Shown: positions 1-13,162, counted from the first letter of the stretch. The stretch: 64,000 nucleotides of DNA from Lytechinus variegatus (GCF_018143015.1 NC_054742.1:60148853-60212852); one strand, 5' to 3'. Numbers and translations are program-made. Notes: generated by a model not told the origin, from the sequence alone.

Positions 1-499
1 GTCCCATTTTTTTCACTGCAAGATGGTGTAAATTAAGGAACATTCCCCCACCATCAGCTAGGTTTCAATGTAATACATATGTATGTGAAAACAAATTCAA
101 ACCCTATGTCAACTCACTTCAATAGATCCAGTGCATCTATTAAACCTCCAGTGATTTTGGATCAATTCCATAGACCTCTTATCTGACCCAATAAAACCCA
201 ATAAAGCTTTATTCCTTTATCACCTTCTACCCAAGTTCAATGGCTCTCTAAATCCTTATCTTTTTGTTTGATGAAAAAAGCCATTCTGTACAATTAATAT
301 ATCATGTAATCTTGTATTTACCCATTAATGAGCCAGCAGACTCCTACTGTTGTAGTCAACAACCTCTGGAATTTCTTTACAATTTGCCCCTTTTGCAGAG
401 TATGCTCCAAGTGCAAGGTGTAAATTGATTTCAGGGATAAATGCACAATAGGCTTTATGAATGGACCACCTCCAATAAGTGCATAATGATTTCTGTAGG

Positions 500-960
500 G
501 CATTAAATCATCTAATTAACACCAGGATATAGCCTTTATCACCTGGAGTGTCTTTAAATTACTTCTTTTTGTCTTCAAAGCCTTTAATAACCAGATGCCA
601 AAATATATCAAAATATATCAAAGATGGCCTTTCTTCCCATAGACCAACTCGCCCTAATCTCCGTTCATCTAAAGACCCATATTTGCTTGCCATACCCAAA
701 ACTCGTTCAAAATCAGGTGATCGCACATTTAGTGTTACTGCTTCTAAAGAATGGAACAACATACCCACTTTCATTAAATCATCAAACTCTTCAGATCAAT
801 TCAAGAAACTTCTAAAAACATACCTCTTTTCCGATTAATTTCTTTTGAAAGTATTTTTAATGTAATTATTATGTACTCTTGTTTTAAACTTGTTTGTAAA
901 CGCTGTGATATAGTTAACTATGGAGAGCGTACTAAATGCTAGTTAATATTATTGCTAGTT
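500..960 (+). mobile_element. LINE 3' end: C-terminal fragment of a non-LTR reverse transcriptase
   Basis: The open frame at 548-838 ends in a pattern typical of the C-terminus of CR1/Jockey-type LINE ORF2: a Pro/Arg-rich stretch with NLRSS, then RTFSVTASKEWNNIP, then a Phe-Lys-Leu-rich end (FKKLLKTYLF). Just upstream, in another frame, LLLFVFKAFNNQMPKYI corresponds to the preceding conserved FKA block, so the copy is frameshifted near 600. The AT-rich stretch after the stop fits a LINE 3' UTR. The copy is 5' truncated; no catalytic palm motif is visible in the window. It lies upstream of, or in an intron of, the plus-strand gene. Confidence 0.75.
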
Positions 961-1390
961 ATTATAGGTGGCAATCATGTGGGTATACCCACCCCCTGAC
1001 TTTTAAAGTATATATTTCTCCTTCTATTTTCCAATTATTTTATAGATTTTGTATTTGCCCACCTGTCCGAAAGATAAATGTGAAAATGAACTGATTAAGT
1101 TCTGAAAATAAATTTGTGAAGTTCTTCATGCTGGAGGGACAATTCCACTTTTTAAAGAAGACATTCGTTTATGACACATACTCATCAATCACCACCCTGA
1201 AATGGATCAGTCGTAACTCTTTGTAAGACGTGGCCTAGTCATGATTTAATTACTGGAATACCGGTAATACTAATTCATTTCCGTTTATTGCATAAAAAAC
1301 GTAAAATAGTCTGGAGACTGATTTATGTACTAACAACTTTCTTTTGATATGTCATATATTCTCTTTTCTTAAAATAAAGAACAACCCCAG

Positions 1391-4300
1391 GCAGGCCAAC
1401 TACCAGTTCCAAATCTACTCCCAGATGAAAACGGGTAACGTCATCTCCACCACGCGAGGGAACGTCACCGTCTCCAAGAAACCAGTACCGGCTGGTGGGG
1501 TGGGTGTGGCCAAGAAGACTTCATCGGCGGTCAGTCAGGGGTTTAATAGTCTTAGGAGGATCGGAAAGGGGGCCAATGGTACCAAGGATAAGGGGTCTAA
1601 GTCAAAGACAACAGAAGGTAGGCATGTTACCATCATTTGCAAAAGTTTAAGACCACCTGAAATTTTCATGTATATAGCACGTGTATATAATTCTATTATA
1701 CTGAAATAGATAGCTTCATTCAAAACTTGTCCCTCTCTCTCTCTATATTGATGTGAATGGTTAAAGGGAAATGAGTTTTAAAACATTTCCAATAGCTTGA
1801 CTAATCCTTTTGTTTTTTATTTAAAACGTTTTGACTTAAAAAACACTTTTTAAAACAAAAGGATTAGTCAAGCTATTGAAAAATTTTGTTTAACTAATTT
1901 TAGTCATGAAATGATGATATTGAAGATCTCAAATACTGATAAGTACATTTTGGACAGTGTGTTATTATTGCTTAGTTATAGACCCAATCTTGATTGCCTA
2001 GTTTATTTTGCTAACTTCTAACAATTACACATTTTCTTCCAGAAGCCTTTGGCAAGCACGTATTCTTCATGTATATATATATATACAGACACTTGGGTGG
2101 TCATTTCATCCTGGCTAAACTCATTTTGCAATTACCATAACTTGCATTTATCTTTTAAATGTTTATTATGAAAGATCTACCCCATCCTTTGGCCCAGCCC
2201 TCTGACCTTGTGACAGACATTCAGAAGCGAGATCTTAAGGTGCTGACCAAACCTAGTATTGCTAGTATGGAGACATTGAGCTCCAATACAGAGGGTCTTT
2301 CGAAGGTAGAGAAACAAGCACCTATAAATCCGCAATCCAAGATCTTTACTAAGCCAAGGAGTGCAAGCAAAAAAGTGAGTTTGTAGTTCATAATCCTACT
2401 TAATTTTACAAACAGACCATAGTATTTTATAGCATAGAAATATAACATACTCTGAGTTTGTATCAGCGATTATTATACAGTGCGAATCAAAAAAGAGTTT
2501 ACACTTTGAAATAGCCCTGGAAATTAAAAAATATACAACATGTGGGTAATTATTTCACATATAATTATGGGTTTGGGTCTCATCTATCCAATAAAAGTTT
2601 TGACAGCATGTTACACTTGAGGGAGCACTGTCCGTTTTTGTAAAGCTCGCAGAAATCTGTTTGCGCAGAAATGCTTGTTTTCACGCTGTGTCAAGGGGAA
2701 AGGGTGAAATCAAACTTACCCTGTGAAACTCTCCCATACATTTACCTTTGCACCTTTTGTTAATTGCAATAAATTGATACATTCAAGCATTTTGTAACAA
2801 TTTTGTAACCCAAATTGAAATTTCACCACTTAGTAAGCACAACCTTTACCCTTTTTGTGCCAGCTGGATCTGAGGACATAACTAAATCTGAACAAAGCTT
2901 ATAATACATCTCCAGCATTTCTTCACTAAGTTTTTGTCTCACCTGCATAGCAGAGTGAGACTATAGGCGCCGCTTTTCCGACGGCGATGGCGGCGGTGGC
3001 GTCAACATCAAATCTTAACCTGAGGTTAAGTTTTTGAAATGACATCATAACTTAGAAAGTATATGAACCTAGTTCATGAAACTTGGCCATGAGATTAATC
3101 AAGTATTACTGAACATCCTATTAGAGTTTCATGCCACATGACCAAGGTCAAAGGTCATTTAGGGTCAATGAACTTAGACCATGTTGGGGGAATCAACATC
3201 AAAATCTTAACCTGAGGTTAAGTTTTTGAAATGTCATCATAACTTAGAAAATATATGGACCTAGTTTATTGAAATTGGACATAAGCTCAATCATGTATGA
3301 CCAAGGTCAAAGGTCATTTAGGGTCAATGAACTTTGGCCGATTTAGGGGTTTCTGCTGAATTACAATAAAAACTTTAAAAGTTTTTAGTTAATTCATGAA
3401 ACTTGGACATGATAGTAATCAAGTATCACTGAACATCCTGTGCAAGTTTCAGGTCACAGGTCACATGATCAAGGTCAAAGGTCATTTAGGGTCAAAGAAT
3501 TTTGGCCTAATTGGGGATATTTGTTGAATTACCATCATAACTTTGAAAGTGTGTTGGTCTAGTTCATAAAACTTGGACATAAGAGTAATCAAGTATCACT
3601 GAACATCTTGTGCGCATTTTAGGTCACATGACCAAGGTCAAAGGTCAATGAACTTTGGCCATAATGGGGGTATCTGTTGAATTACCATCATAACTTTGCA
3701 AGTTTATTGATCTGACTTTTGAACTTGGACATAAGAGTAATTAAGTATCACTGAATATCCTGTGCAAGTTTCAGGTCACATGATCAAGGTCAAAGGTCAT
3801 GTGAGGTCAATGAATTTTGGCCACATTGGGGGTATTTGTTGAATTACCATCCTATCTCTGTAATTGTATTGGTCTAGTTCATAAAACATGGAAATAAAAG
3901 TAACCAAGTATCACTGAACATCTTGTGCGAGTTATAGTAGTTTTCAAAGTCAGCAATGCTGCTATGTTGAATCGCGTGATGCAGGTGAGACGGCCAGGGG
4001 CATTCCACTTGCTATCATTTAAAGTGGGTTTACATTTCATTTTCATTTAATACTTGTTTCTCCACACTTATCCAAGCTTGACAATGATTAACAAAATAAA
4101 AATTAAGCCTAAGCCATTTCATGTAAATCACAGCTTAGTGAAAAGCAAATATCGTCTCGATGACCTCGGTGTGTGTGTGTGGGGGGGGGGGGGTGAGGCG
4201 CAATGCACTCTTTGAAGTGTTTTGGGCAAAGAAACGAATTAAAAGGTAAAAGATATCTTCAAATCAATTTTACTAGCTAAATTCAACATGTTCTTCATGA

Positions 4301-7300
4301 TTAAGGTCTACTTTTATTCGCATAACTATTTCAAAGTTCTGCGCAAATCATTTTTCACTAACTTTTCAAAAGTAAGTGGTGCTCACTCAAGCAGAAATAT
4401 TTTTGGACAGTTAGATGGTCATTTGCTTAAATGGATCTGTTTCAATGTTAAAATGTGTAAAAATCTTCAGATTATTACTTAATTTTACAGGATTTTATTG
4501 AAGTGAAAACTTTTTTTGATACGCACTGTTGATATAGCCAGGATAATTAGATTATGCTGCATTCTTCATTTCAGTTCAATTTATTTTTATTTTCCATGGT
4601 TGAAATTTGTTTTGCTTGCATTTGCAATTTTATTCATTTTAGTGTAGAGCAGCTAGTCTGATTTTTATTCAGTGCTCCGTGAGGAAGTGTAATTGTTCCC
4701 CCTATCATACAAAGTTTGAAGGGGTTTGAAGAAATTGGCAGTATGGTTGGGCGGTTATCATAAATGTTTGGTAAAACAAATTATGGTGTTAATTCAGTCT
4801 TTATTGAAGAATAATTATGCTTGGAAGCATGCAAGACCATTTCTTGATGAATATATATGATATGAATGTTTTGTAGATGAGTGGAAAATATTAATCATTC
4901 TAGTAGGTATGTAATATAAGACTTCATTATGATCATGATACATCCTGGGTAAAAAAAAAATCCAGGGTCTGGTGTTATTTAGTTTTTGAGATAGTGCTGT
5001 TTAAAGTTTCTTTGAGATATTGGCTTTTTAAACTTTAAGTTTAAGCTAGAATCTGGACTTATGTATGGTGTGACATCCATATGAGGATTGTTATTTGTGA
5101 GAAAGTTATTTTTCTGAGGAGACCATGCTGTTGAATGGCCTGAATGAATTATCTTGAGCTAGTGAGTTATTTATGTGATTATGAAATGAAAACTCTCAAT
5201 GTAGAGGTTTATGGTTCACCATGATAAAGATGAAAGTTGAAAGGTGAGAAAGAGAAAGATGAGGGCGAGAATGTTATAAGAGGAAGATGGGAATCGATGA
5301 CTTTAAGGATATTAAGAGTAGATGAGTTGAGATGAGTTTAGATGTCCTAGGAGTGGAAGTGGTCAATGAGTAGATTGGCAGTAGAGCATGGATGTGAGTA
5401 GGAGTCTTAATGTTCTGGCAGCGTGACTGTCTGTCATTAGCAATTACCGTCCTTTTGCATGGCCTTTACTACCATGCAAGTATTCATAGATGTCAATATT
5501 ATTTTTTTTTTCTTCTAATCCTATGTTTAGCCTGATCCAGAGACTGAACAGCAGCTGGCAGTATTACAGAGTAGATTCAATGAATTGAGAACCATGTGTA
5601 GATATTGTGCCTCTAAGATGGAAGCTCATATTTGTAAGTTTAAAGTGATTTCTCCAATTTAGACGTAGCTTTTATTCCTTTGAATGCTCTCCAGCTGAAA
5701 ATGTGATCATTTGAATTTTTATCAATCAATGTATCCTTTATTCATAAGATGACATCGTGATATGTTCAGTAAACTGCTGTTAGCTCTACACCTGCCTTAT
5801 CTCTATCACCTGCACCGCACCCACTTGATCAATGAAGAACTATTATGTACCTTTTACGAGGCCTCCATTATCATCAAGCCTAATCACTCACGATGGCGGT
5901 CTCCTGCATTCATTTAAATAATATTGTTTTGAAAAAATTTATAACACATCTTCTTGATATTTATTTACAATATTCATACTATGCGACTATTATTATTTTG
6001 TTGTATGTGTTACCTTTGTATATATGTATTTTGTAATTCTGATACTGATGTGAATGCAGAAATAAATAAAATAAAATAAAATCTACTTTCCATATGGTCT
6101 CTTCTCACATGGTCTAATTCTAGTTAGTCTACATCCTGTTGGTCTACAGTAGAAGTAAAAGGAGCAGTAGGAGTAGTATTTGTAGTAACATAATTATTAA
6201 TCAATTATGTAATTTGTCGTTGTAGCATCATACTGACAGTTGACCCTGCATCAATCAGCCTTCGATATGATTTGATAACTATCTGGACCAGTATTTATAA
6301 ACCATATGTTAATTACATCTTTTAAATAAAATTTTGCCTATCTCAGATATATTATCGTGTTCCCAAGACATTTGACCTAGGCAGAGTCACCTGTAGTTTT
6401 TAGTGATTCTTCTTCTTTTTTTGTTTGTTGATACTTTTGTCATGAAACTAAATAAAACACTCATATCTAAATGAAAAGAAAAGAAGAATTTATTTGGTGA
6501 AACATCATTGGGAAGGGAGCTGATTGTGCATTTAGATGAAGATGATACAGGTATTTGAATCACTCATATCTTGTGTCTTGCCTAAAACTTTTGCGTTTGT
6601 GTGTTCAATTTGATCACTATTTTCCTTTTTCTTTTAGTCCAAATGCAAGATGGTTTGCTGCAGCTTAATCTTGAGACAGATGATGAACTCTTTGTTTCAT
6701 TAGCTGGACTCAAACAGGTATGAAGGTGTCTTTCATTGACTTCATGTTTCACTCAAATAATTATCTGTAAGATTATACATATAGATTTTGTATATAGCTT
6801 TTTTTATAAGATTGTCTTCCGTCCCTCTCTGTCATTTTCCATATCAGGTTTATTAAAATGTATTATCTTTGTACTGAAACTAATACCCCTTTCATAAACC
6901 CATCCTCCAATTATCCGCCTAAGAGTAATAGGGATAATTCAATAAAAATTGCATTCACAAACTCTGAAAATAATCCGCACTATTTTTTTTACGAGCGCCC
7001 GACCTGAAAAAGGCGGATAATTGTCATGGCAACTGCACACGCCCCCTCCGATGGGGTTGCTTTGGAAAAGGGTGACCTTGTGACCGCACCATGGCAATTA
7101 TCCGCATTACTTTGGAAATGCGTTCATATAGTAAAAATGTGGTCCAGATGCTGCTATTATGCGGATAATTGCAGCATCTAAGTAATGCGGATTACTCTGG
7201 TCCTGCTCCTATCTTACGACCAAATTATGTGGAGATTATCCGCATAATTGGGTCTCTGAAAGGGGTATAAGTCTCAAGGTCTTGCCTCACATTCAAGCAA

Positions 7301-8574
7301 ATCTTTTCATGGCAAGCCCCTCCATTCTGTGTTTTTTTCTACTTTGACAAAGTCACTTCTGTGAAGCTAAGTTCAAGTTTATCCCCTATATCTTGCTATG
7401 AATTATTATGATAGATATGCTTTGTGATATATTTGACTTTTCATGTTATGTCACTTTGTATTTTTGCAAACAGAAAATAAATAAATACAAATACATACAT
7501 ACTGAATAGAAATTGTCCCTTTTGTACATTGCTTTGTAAGTAATTTTATTAAAATGCAAAGAGAATTGATAGTCTATGTGAATAGAGTTGTGTTGGAGAG
7601 CTGTGCATATTTGTTATCATCTGTCTCATTTGGTAAACCAAGAATTTATAGGTACAATTACACAATCAGTATTTTAACATTTATAGAGAAATACCATCAT
7701 ATTTCATGCCTAAAACAGGGGCATAATAAAGTAACATTTCATATTTCCAGTTGTGACTATGAGTTCCGAATTCAAGAATTGGTGTGAATGATGTCACTAG
7801 GTGTTATGACCTTTTTGCAAGTTGCAAAGCTCAATTGGTTTACTACATCATTTATTTGTTACTAAAATCATTCATATTTTCTTGGATCATTGCCATTTTG
7901 TAGATTTAGAATGATCAATGCTTTTTGTTGGTTGTGTATGATGTTACCTTATTGTTAGATATTTTGCATTATGATATAGGATGGTGTTTGTTAAACTGAA
8001 ATTTGTCTTCAAAGAGCAGTTCATAAAACAGCAGGCCAACCCTGCAGAATGAATAAATAAAAATAAATGAATTAATTGTACATTCTTGGAATAATTCTGT
8101 TTTTCTTTTCTCTGCCTCTCAAAGGTGAAAGATATTTTGAATGGCAAGTTGAAATTCACTCAAGGTCTCATAGATCCCGATGAAATCAACATCAATGATG
8201 ATCACTACTCACAAGGGGCGGAGTCATTCACTCAGGATAACCAATCAGAGTCCATCTTTCACAGTACCAATAACAATAGCAACAGTGATGCACCAATGAA
8301 ATCCATCCATGAAAGTTCAGGGGCGGGGCCTGATAATCACTCTAAAGATTCACGTGTGAGTGACAGCACCCAGCAGCCAACCACAGTCAGTCTCGGCACA
8401 GAGGGGGCGGAGCTACAGGATAAGGCTTCTGTGATTGGTCAGAGGAATGTAAGGGAGAATCCATTCAACACAAGTGGAGTGAAAGAAAAGGAATTTTTGT
8501 CTGGTGGACTTGATGAAGAAGACAAGGAAAATGGAAATATAAAGTGCAATAGTCATCCCTTATTTGACTCATAA
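1391..8574 (+). CDS. 3' part of a multi-exon gene, family uncertain (possibly TBC1D5-like C-terminus)
   Basis: Five exons can be joined in phase: about 1391-1617, 2175-2374, 5531-5633, 6638-6717 and 8125-8574, ending in TAA at 8572-8574. Acceptors end in AG and donors begin GTAGGC, GTGAGT, GTAAGT and GTATGA; the phases agree at every junction. The gene begins left of the window. The first two exons are basic and Ser/Thr-rich (linker-like). Exons three to five hold the conserved-looking core: a helical segment with the motif MCRYCASKMEAHI, then a Leu-rich acidic stretch ending in LAGLKQVKDILNGKLKF, then a polar acidic disordered tail. From memory this core is reminiscent of the region after the TBC domain in TBC1D5, but I cannot confirm that, so no symbol is given. 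The 3.1-kb third intron holds a nested repeat. The 5' border of the first exon could be 1391 or 1395. Confidence 0.8.
1790..1879. repeat. Perfect 27-bp inverted repeat, hairpin-forming
   Basis: The 27 bases at 1790-1816 (beginning CAATAGCTTGACTAATCC) are the exact reverse complement of 1853-1879, separated by a 36-bp AT-rich spacer. It sits in the intron between the first two visible exons of the plus-strand gene. It is probably a tiny palindromic repeat element; no flanking duplication is obvious. Confidence 0.8.
2477..4529. mobile_element. Non-autonomous DNA element with ~29-bp terminal inverted repeats
   Basis: The left end at 2477 begins ACAGTGCGAATCAAAAAA and the right end at 4529 reads, in reverse complement, ACAGTGCGTATCAAAAAA. 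The match continues through about 29 bp with a few differences. The termini resemble those of mariner/Tc1-like or similar cut-and-paste elements, but no transposase frame is present and a clean target duplication is not evident. A second element (2936-3991) is nested inside. The whole lies in the third intron of the plus-strand gene. Confidence 0.7.
2936..3991. mobile_element. 1.06-kb non-autonomous element with 13-bp inverted termini and internal ~160-bp repeats
   Basis: It starts GTCTCACCTGCAT at 2936-2948 and ends with the exact reverse complement at 3979-3991. The interior consists of five or six degenerate tandem units of roughly 150-170 bp. Each includes a stretch like CATCATAACTT, a CATGAAACTTGGACAT-like segment and a CAAGGTCAAAGGTCA block. 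No protein is encoded. From memory this repeat type is widespread in marine invertebrate genomes. Confidence 0.8.
5720..6085 (+). repeat. Probable retroposon tail (SINE/LINE 3' end) ending in (AAAAT)n
   Basis: An AT-rich non-coding stretch ends at about 6060-6085 in AATAAATAAAATAAAATAAAA, a simple tail typical of target-primed retroposons. No coding potential is seen. A second short tail of the same kind ends near 7495. The family is not identified. Confidence 0.4.
6884..7267. mobile_element. ~384-bp MITE with TACCCC...GGGGTA termini
   Basis: The left end reads TACCCCTTTCATAAACCCA and the right end, in reverse complement, TACCCCTTTCAGAGACCCA. This gives imperfect terminal inverted repeats whose outermost bases may be a TA target duplication. 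Internally the words GCGGATAATT and AATTATCCGC recur in both orientations, so the element can fold extensively. There is no ORF. It lies in the intron before the last exon of the plus-strand gene. Confidence 0.75.
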
Positions 8575-8929
8575 CAATCACTTTGAAATAAACCCCCTCA
8601 AAAATTGTTGGACTGTGATAGAATACAAAGCTATATATGTGTGAAAATGATGTAGATAAGAGTTAAAAGGATGCATCTCGAAGAAATTATTTTTTATTGT
8701 GTCAAAGACAAAAAAGGTGAGTTGTATATATATTTTCAAATGAAAAGAATACTATTTTTAGTAATAATTGTGTTTTTGACAATCTGTCTGTTTTTGACAT
8801 TCTATCAAGATTTCTATGAAAGACCGTAGTCATCATTCATGTACATTTACTTGAAAATATTCTAAATGAAGCATTATATTGACGTACAGTTCAAAAAAGC
8901 ATAAATCTGTTCCATATTGCAATCATAGG

Positions 8930-9230
8930 GAGGTGTGCTAGCTCAGTTGGAAGAGCGATGAATTCATAATCTACTCCAGTGACCTGGGTTTGATTGCCAT
9001 TTGGTGTGAAGGCATCTATCCACATAGACAGATTCCTCGGACAGGACGTAAAGCCCTCAGTCATCTGGTTGCTTGTTTATAATTACTCATTCATGCTGTC
9101 TTTGTAAAACACACCACCATATGGAGAGTGTTAACTGAGGTAAATACTGATTCATCCAAGAAGATGGTAATTTACCTAAAGGCTGACTGATCATGTCATA
9201 GCTTTGATTTCCTTGATGGCATTTCACCCA
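8930..9230 (+). mobile_element. tRNA-derived SINE
   Basis: The first ~70 bp are tRNA-like: an A-box-like segment TAGCTCAGTTGGAAGAGC (about 8939), an anticodon-loop-like ATTCATAATC, and a B-box-like GGGTTTGATTGCC (about 8987). An unrelated body follows with GGACAGGACGTAAAGCC, typical of a SINE. The tRNA part is degenerate, so it is not a functional tRNA gene. It lies just downstream of the plus-strand gene's stop. Confidence 0.65.
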
Positions 9231-12200
9231 ATGGCTGACTTATCAGCTGTTTGTAAGTTACATGCATCTTTACAAAAGACGATGACCCTATCTTCAGCTA
9301 AACCAACTCCAATGACAATTTTGTATCAATTTCTACAAGAAAAGGTCACCAGATTTTTATAATGTCGAGCATGAATTACAAACAGCTTTATGAAACAGGC
9401 TTCCTGGTTGGCTGTTTGCAACCCAAATCATTGGATAGATTATGGAGAGTTGATTTTGATTCATCGCTTGTCATATTGGCGATTGTAATTGTGGTGGCAG
9501 ATTCCCCTGTCATCAAATAAAAGGGAACTTATATTTTTTGTGCTGCACTTGTTTCAAACTTTTTGTTGGTAATGTCTTCCTCTGCCTTATGATGATAATC
9601 ATAACAGTAACACCGTATTTACCCAGGGTAGCCACTTCATTTCCCAAAACTGTTTTCCCATCGGGTCCTGCTTAACATGACAATGATGTCATTACCCTGG
9701 CTGTGCTGCCTTTAGGCCCTTAAGAATTCAAGGAATTTCTTCCTGTAGACCGGGTCCCCATTTTCTACACTTGGGAGGAGACTGCGCGACTGTTGGTCTT
9801 AATCTCCTGACCCTGTGGTGCATAGTCCAAAGACTTATCTACTTGTCATCAATGCCTCTTTCTACTGAGCACCTACTGGATAGGGATCCATGTCATGGTG
9901 CTGAGAGTGTGGTGGTATATACAGACATGCCAACCATTCCCTTTTTAGAGTATTCGTTCCTCTTCTTTTGCTATGAATACTCCAATACTCTTTTTGTACG
10001 AGTTGTTACTTTTTTTTTCAATTTCCAATCACAGGGTATGTATTATACACAGAGCGCGAGACTAGTGCCGGTCCGATGGTCCCAGACTGATAAAAATCAC
10101 TGTCGGGCCAGTAACTTGTTGCATGTAAAGAGCAAGTAAATTCTTTACTACGAGCACATGTTTAAAATGGTGAATGGTCAAGTTTTCAAGTAGAGTCATT
10201 TCACATGGCTTTTCACCGATCTCCTACAACAGGCTGGTGATTGTTACGATGAGACAAATTTCTAAAAATACTCCTTTTTTGTCAAAGATAATTTTTTCTT
10301 TCTAAGAATACTTTTTTTGTTGTTGTAGAAGTTTGACAGGTCTGTTTATACTTTCATATCTGTAGTCACGTCTAATGCTGGAATCCCATAAGCATCTTAC
10401 CCCTCCCCAAATTTACGTAGAAAATAAATAAAAAACAGAATGTGTACAAACCTCTGTGTGAGGCGCATACTAGTAATATATGGTCCACCATGAGAGAATG
10501 GTAATATCTGGAACCGAGAGGTCCAAGGTGTGAGGTCCTGGATGAGAATTTCAATTTCAAATTTTCAAAAGTACTAAAAAAAAAATTAAATTGAGGGAGG
10601 AAAATGTTCATGTTTTGAAGCACAACATTACTTGGAAATTAAGTGTGTGAACTAACAAACAAATTAAATTTACAACGAGCAGTAGTTTCATGAACCTTTT
10701 GCAACCATGATTTGTCAAATCCTTCTGCAAGAAGCTATTTAATTTGGAAAATAGTGTCTATGTCTATGATTCTTTTCTTGATCTTAAATATGTAATTTTT
10801 ATTACATTCCTTGTGGTTTACATGTACTCATTGTTGTCATCATTAAAATGTTTATTTGTTTGTCAACATATGTTATTGTCTGCTCATATGAAAATTTCAG
10901 ATGTTAAAATCAATGAATTTCCATTAATGATATTTATTACTTTGGTAGTGTTCCTGTGTTAAAAATATAGAGTGGATCAGAAGTTAATTGAGGTTGGACA
11001 CTCTAGTTGAAATGCTCCCCCAGGGAGTGGAGAAAGTGCATAAATCGTTTGCAGACAAGCCAGGATCCCACCACTGGGATGATCATCTCCAAGGTGCTTA
11101 GAGATATTGTTGTGATGTAGTAAGTAATATGTTAAAGTGAAATAATATTATCATGATTAATCTCATTTGGTACATGAGAACCTTGATTTACAATTTGATG
11201 ATCCTAACAATATTTATGAAAAAAATGAAGGAAATTATGTATTTGTTTTGGGGTTTCATATCACCTTTGAAATGTCTTAATTATGAATTCCGATGATGTA
11301 CTGTATAATTAACTGTGGAGTTATATTATTTTTTTTTCATTCCATTGTGTTCATGTATATATGTCTTATCCATGTTGATATGGGTCTTTAGGTAATGTAA
11401 CTTATTTGTACACAAATAAGTGTTGGCTTGATATATAAACAAAAATACTATGCATTTATTCAAGATTTTAATTTCAGGCATTTAATATACCCCCACAATA
11501 CAACGACTTCTTCTGTGCACTATTGATTCTAGAGTGTCATCAATGAGTAAGGGTGAAATAATGTGAAGAATTTCCATTAATGATTATCATTGTTTGCAGG
11601 ACAAATGATTATTTTGTATTATGATAATTATAAGATATGCATCAACTGATGTTATCACTTCAATTTACTCAAATTTGTGCAATTGTTTGAAGTAAAGTTC
11701 TTTTTCACATTTCATGTTATTGGTTACGGATTGTTACAATTGCTATATATATGTGTAATAAGTTGCCTTTACTGTACTCTTCAGCCTCGTAACAACATGT
11801 AGCATACAGGCAAGGTTGTTAAATATAAAAAATATACATTGTTTAAAAAAAAAGGTTTTATCCAAATAGCATTGATGCATTCAAGAGATTTTAAGAATAT
11901 ATATTAAACAAAACAAAATCAATAAAAAATGTTTGAATTTTTATTCTTTTGAGAATCGTGAGGAAGAAAATGTTACGTTTAAAGTGCTTTGGTTGGTGTT
12001 GTTAATTGGTTATTTATCGACAGCACTTGTCATTCTATGTCGGTGAGGGTACTAGCTTGTCTCCATCCCGACGCCCTCCCCCCCCCCCCTCCCCCAAGAA
12101 AGTGACGAGTGGAAAGAATAGGAAGATGGAAAGAAAAGAAAGAACATGGAAAGGATCGAAATGGAGTGGGAAAAGGAAAAGGGGAATAGGGAAGAGCGTA

Positions 12201-12480
12201 AAGAAAAGAAAAATAAAAGAAAAAAGGTAATTGAAGAGAGGGAAAATAGAAAGGGAAAAGATAAATTAATAAAAAGCACAGAATCTTTCCTTGAGCTCAG
12301 GTTAAGGTAAAATGTGGTAACACTTTTCATTAAGACTGTTTTCTCCTATTTATTCATAGAAGGAATGGAAGTTAAAAAAGAATGGATAAGGGGAAGTTAG
12401 TGTGTAAAAGGATCAGAGGGGTGCGAGGACTCCTCCCCACCCCCCAGCAAAAAAAAGAGGAAAATCAGCTATCACTAAAG
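9231..12480. other. Intergenic, no gene recognised
   Basis: Short open frames here lack splice context and have biased composition. At 9680-9860 there is weak similarity to the body of the SINE at 13163-13440 (CCCTGGCT..., TTCAAGGAAT...), perhaps an old copy. A C-run at 12077-12088 and a purine-rich stretch at 12100-12250 are low complexity. Confidence 0.5.
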
Positions 12481-12675
12481 CTATCGTCTTATTATTTTCA
12501 TCACCACTACCATATCATTTACAAAATTCAAATGAGTTATTGCAATTATCAGTGAAGCATCATCACCACAAATATCACCATAATTACCATAAATATTTTA
12601 ATCATTACTATAAGTACTATCATCGTCACCACTACCATCGTCATAATCATCTCCAGCATCACCGTAACCATCATC

Positions 12676-12920
12676 TGGGGCGGATCCAGGATTTTCCAAA
12701 GGGGGAGGAGGCACTAAATAAAAAGGGTTTCAACCAAAAAATAAGGACATTTTGTCCCGAAAAAGTGACAAGCAAAAAAATAAAAAATAAAAATAAATAG
12801 TCTTCAGTTTTTTAAGGGGGGGGGGGCACACTCGTGTTTTAACGGCATTTGTACATTACAAACGTTAATCGTGCCTCTCAGAGGGGGGCACAGCCGGCTG
12901 TGCCCCTGGATCCGCCAGTG
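12676..12920. mobile_element. ~245-bp repeat with inverted GGATCC-containing termini, inside the (ATC)n tract
   Basis: The left end reads GGGGCGGATCCAGGATTTTCC and the right end carries CCCTGGATCCGCCAGTG, giving inverted termini around a CAGTGGCGGATCCAGG-like core. The interior has GTGACAAGCAAAAAAAT and poly-G. Relatives with the same TCTGACAAGCAAGCAA-type interior occur near 42690 and 57600. Confidence 0.6.
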
Positions 12921-13162
12921 ATCAACACCATCGTCATTATCATCGCCTCCACAATAATCACCACCATCATCATCACAATAATCATTACCATCATCATAAT
13001 CATTACCAATACCATCATCATCATTCATCACCACTATCACCGCCAAAATAATCACCATTATCATAATCACCACCATCATCATAATCATCATCATTATCAT
13101 CATCAGCACCTCTATCATCATAATCATCACCACTATAATAATAATGATAATAATAATAATAA

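Noticed and set aside
8930-9010. Functional tRNA gene
   Set aside because: Only the boxes are tRNA-like; the stems do not form and a SINE body follows.
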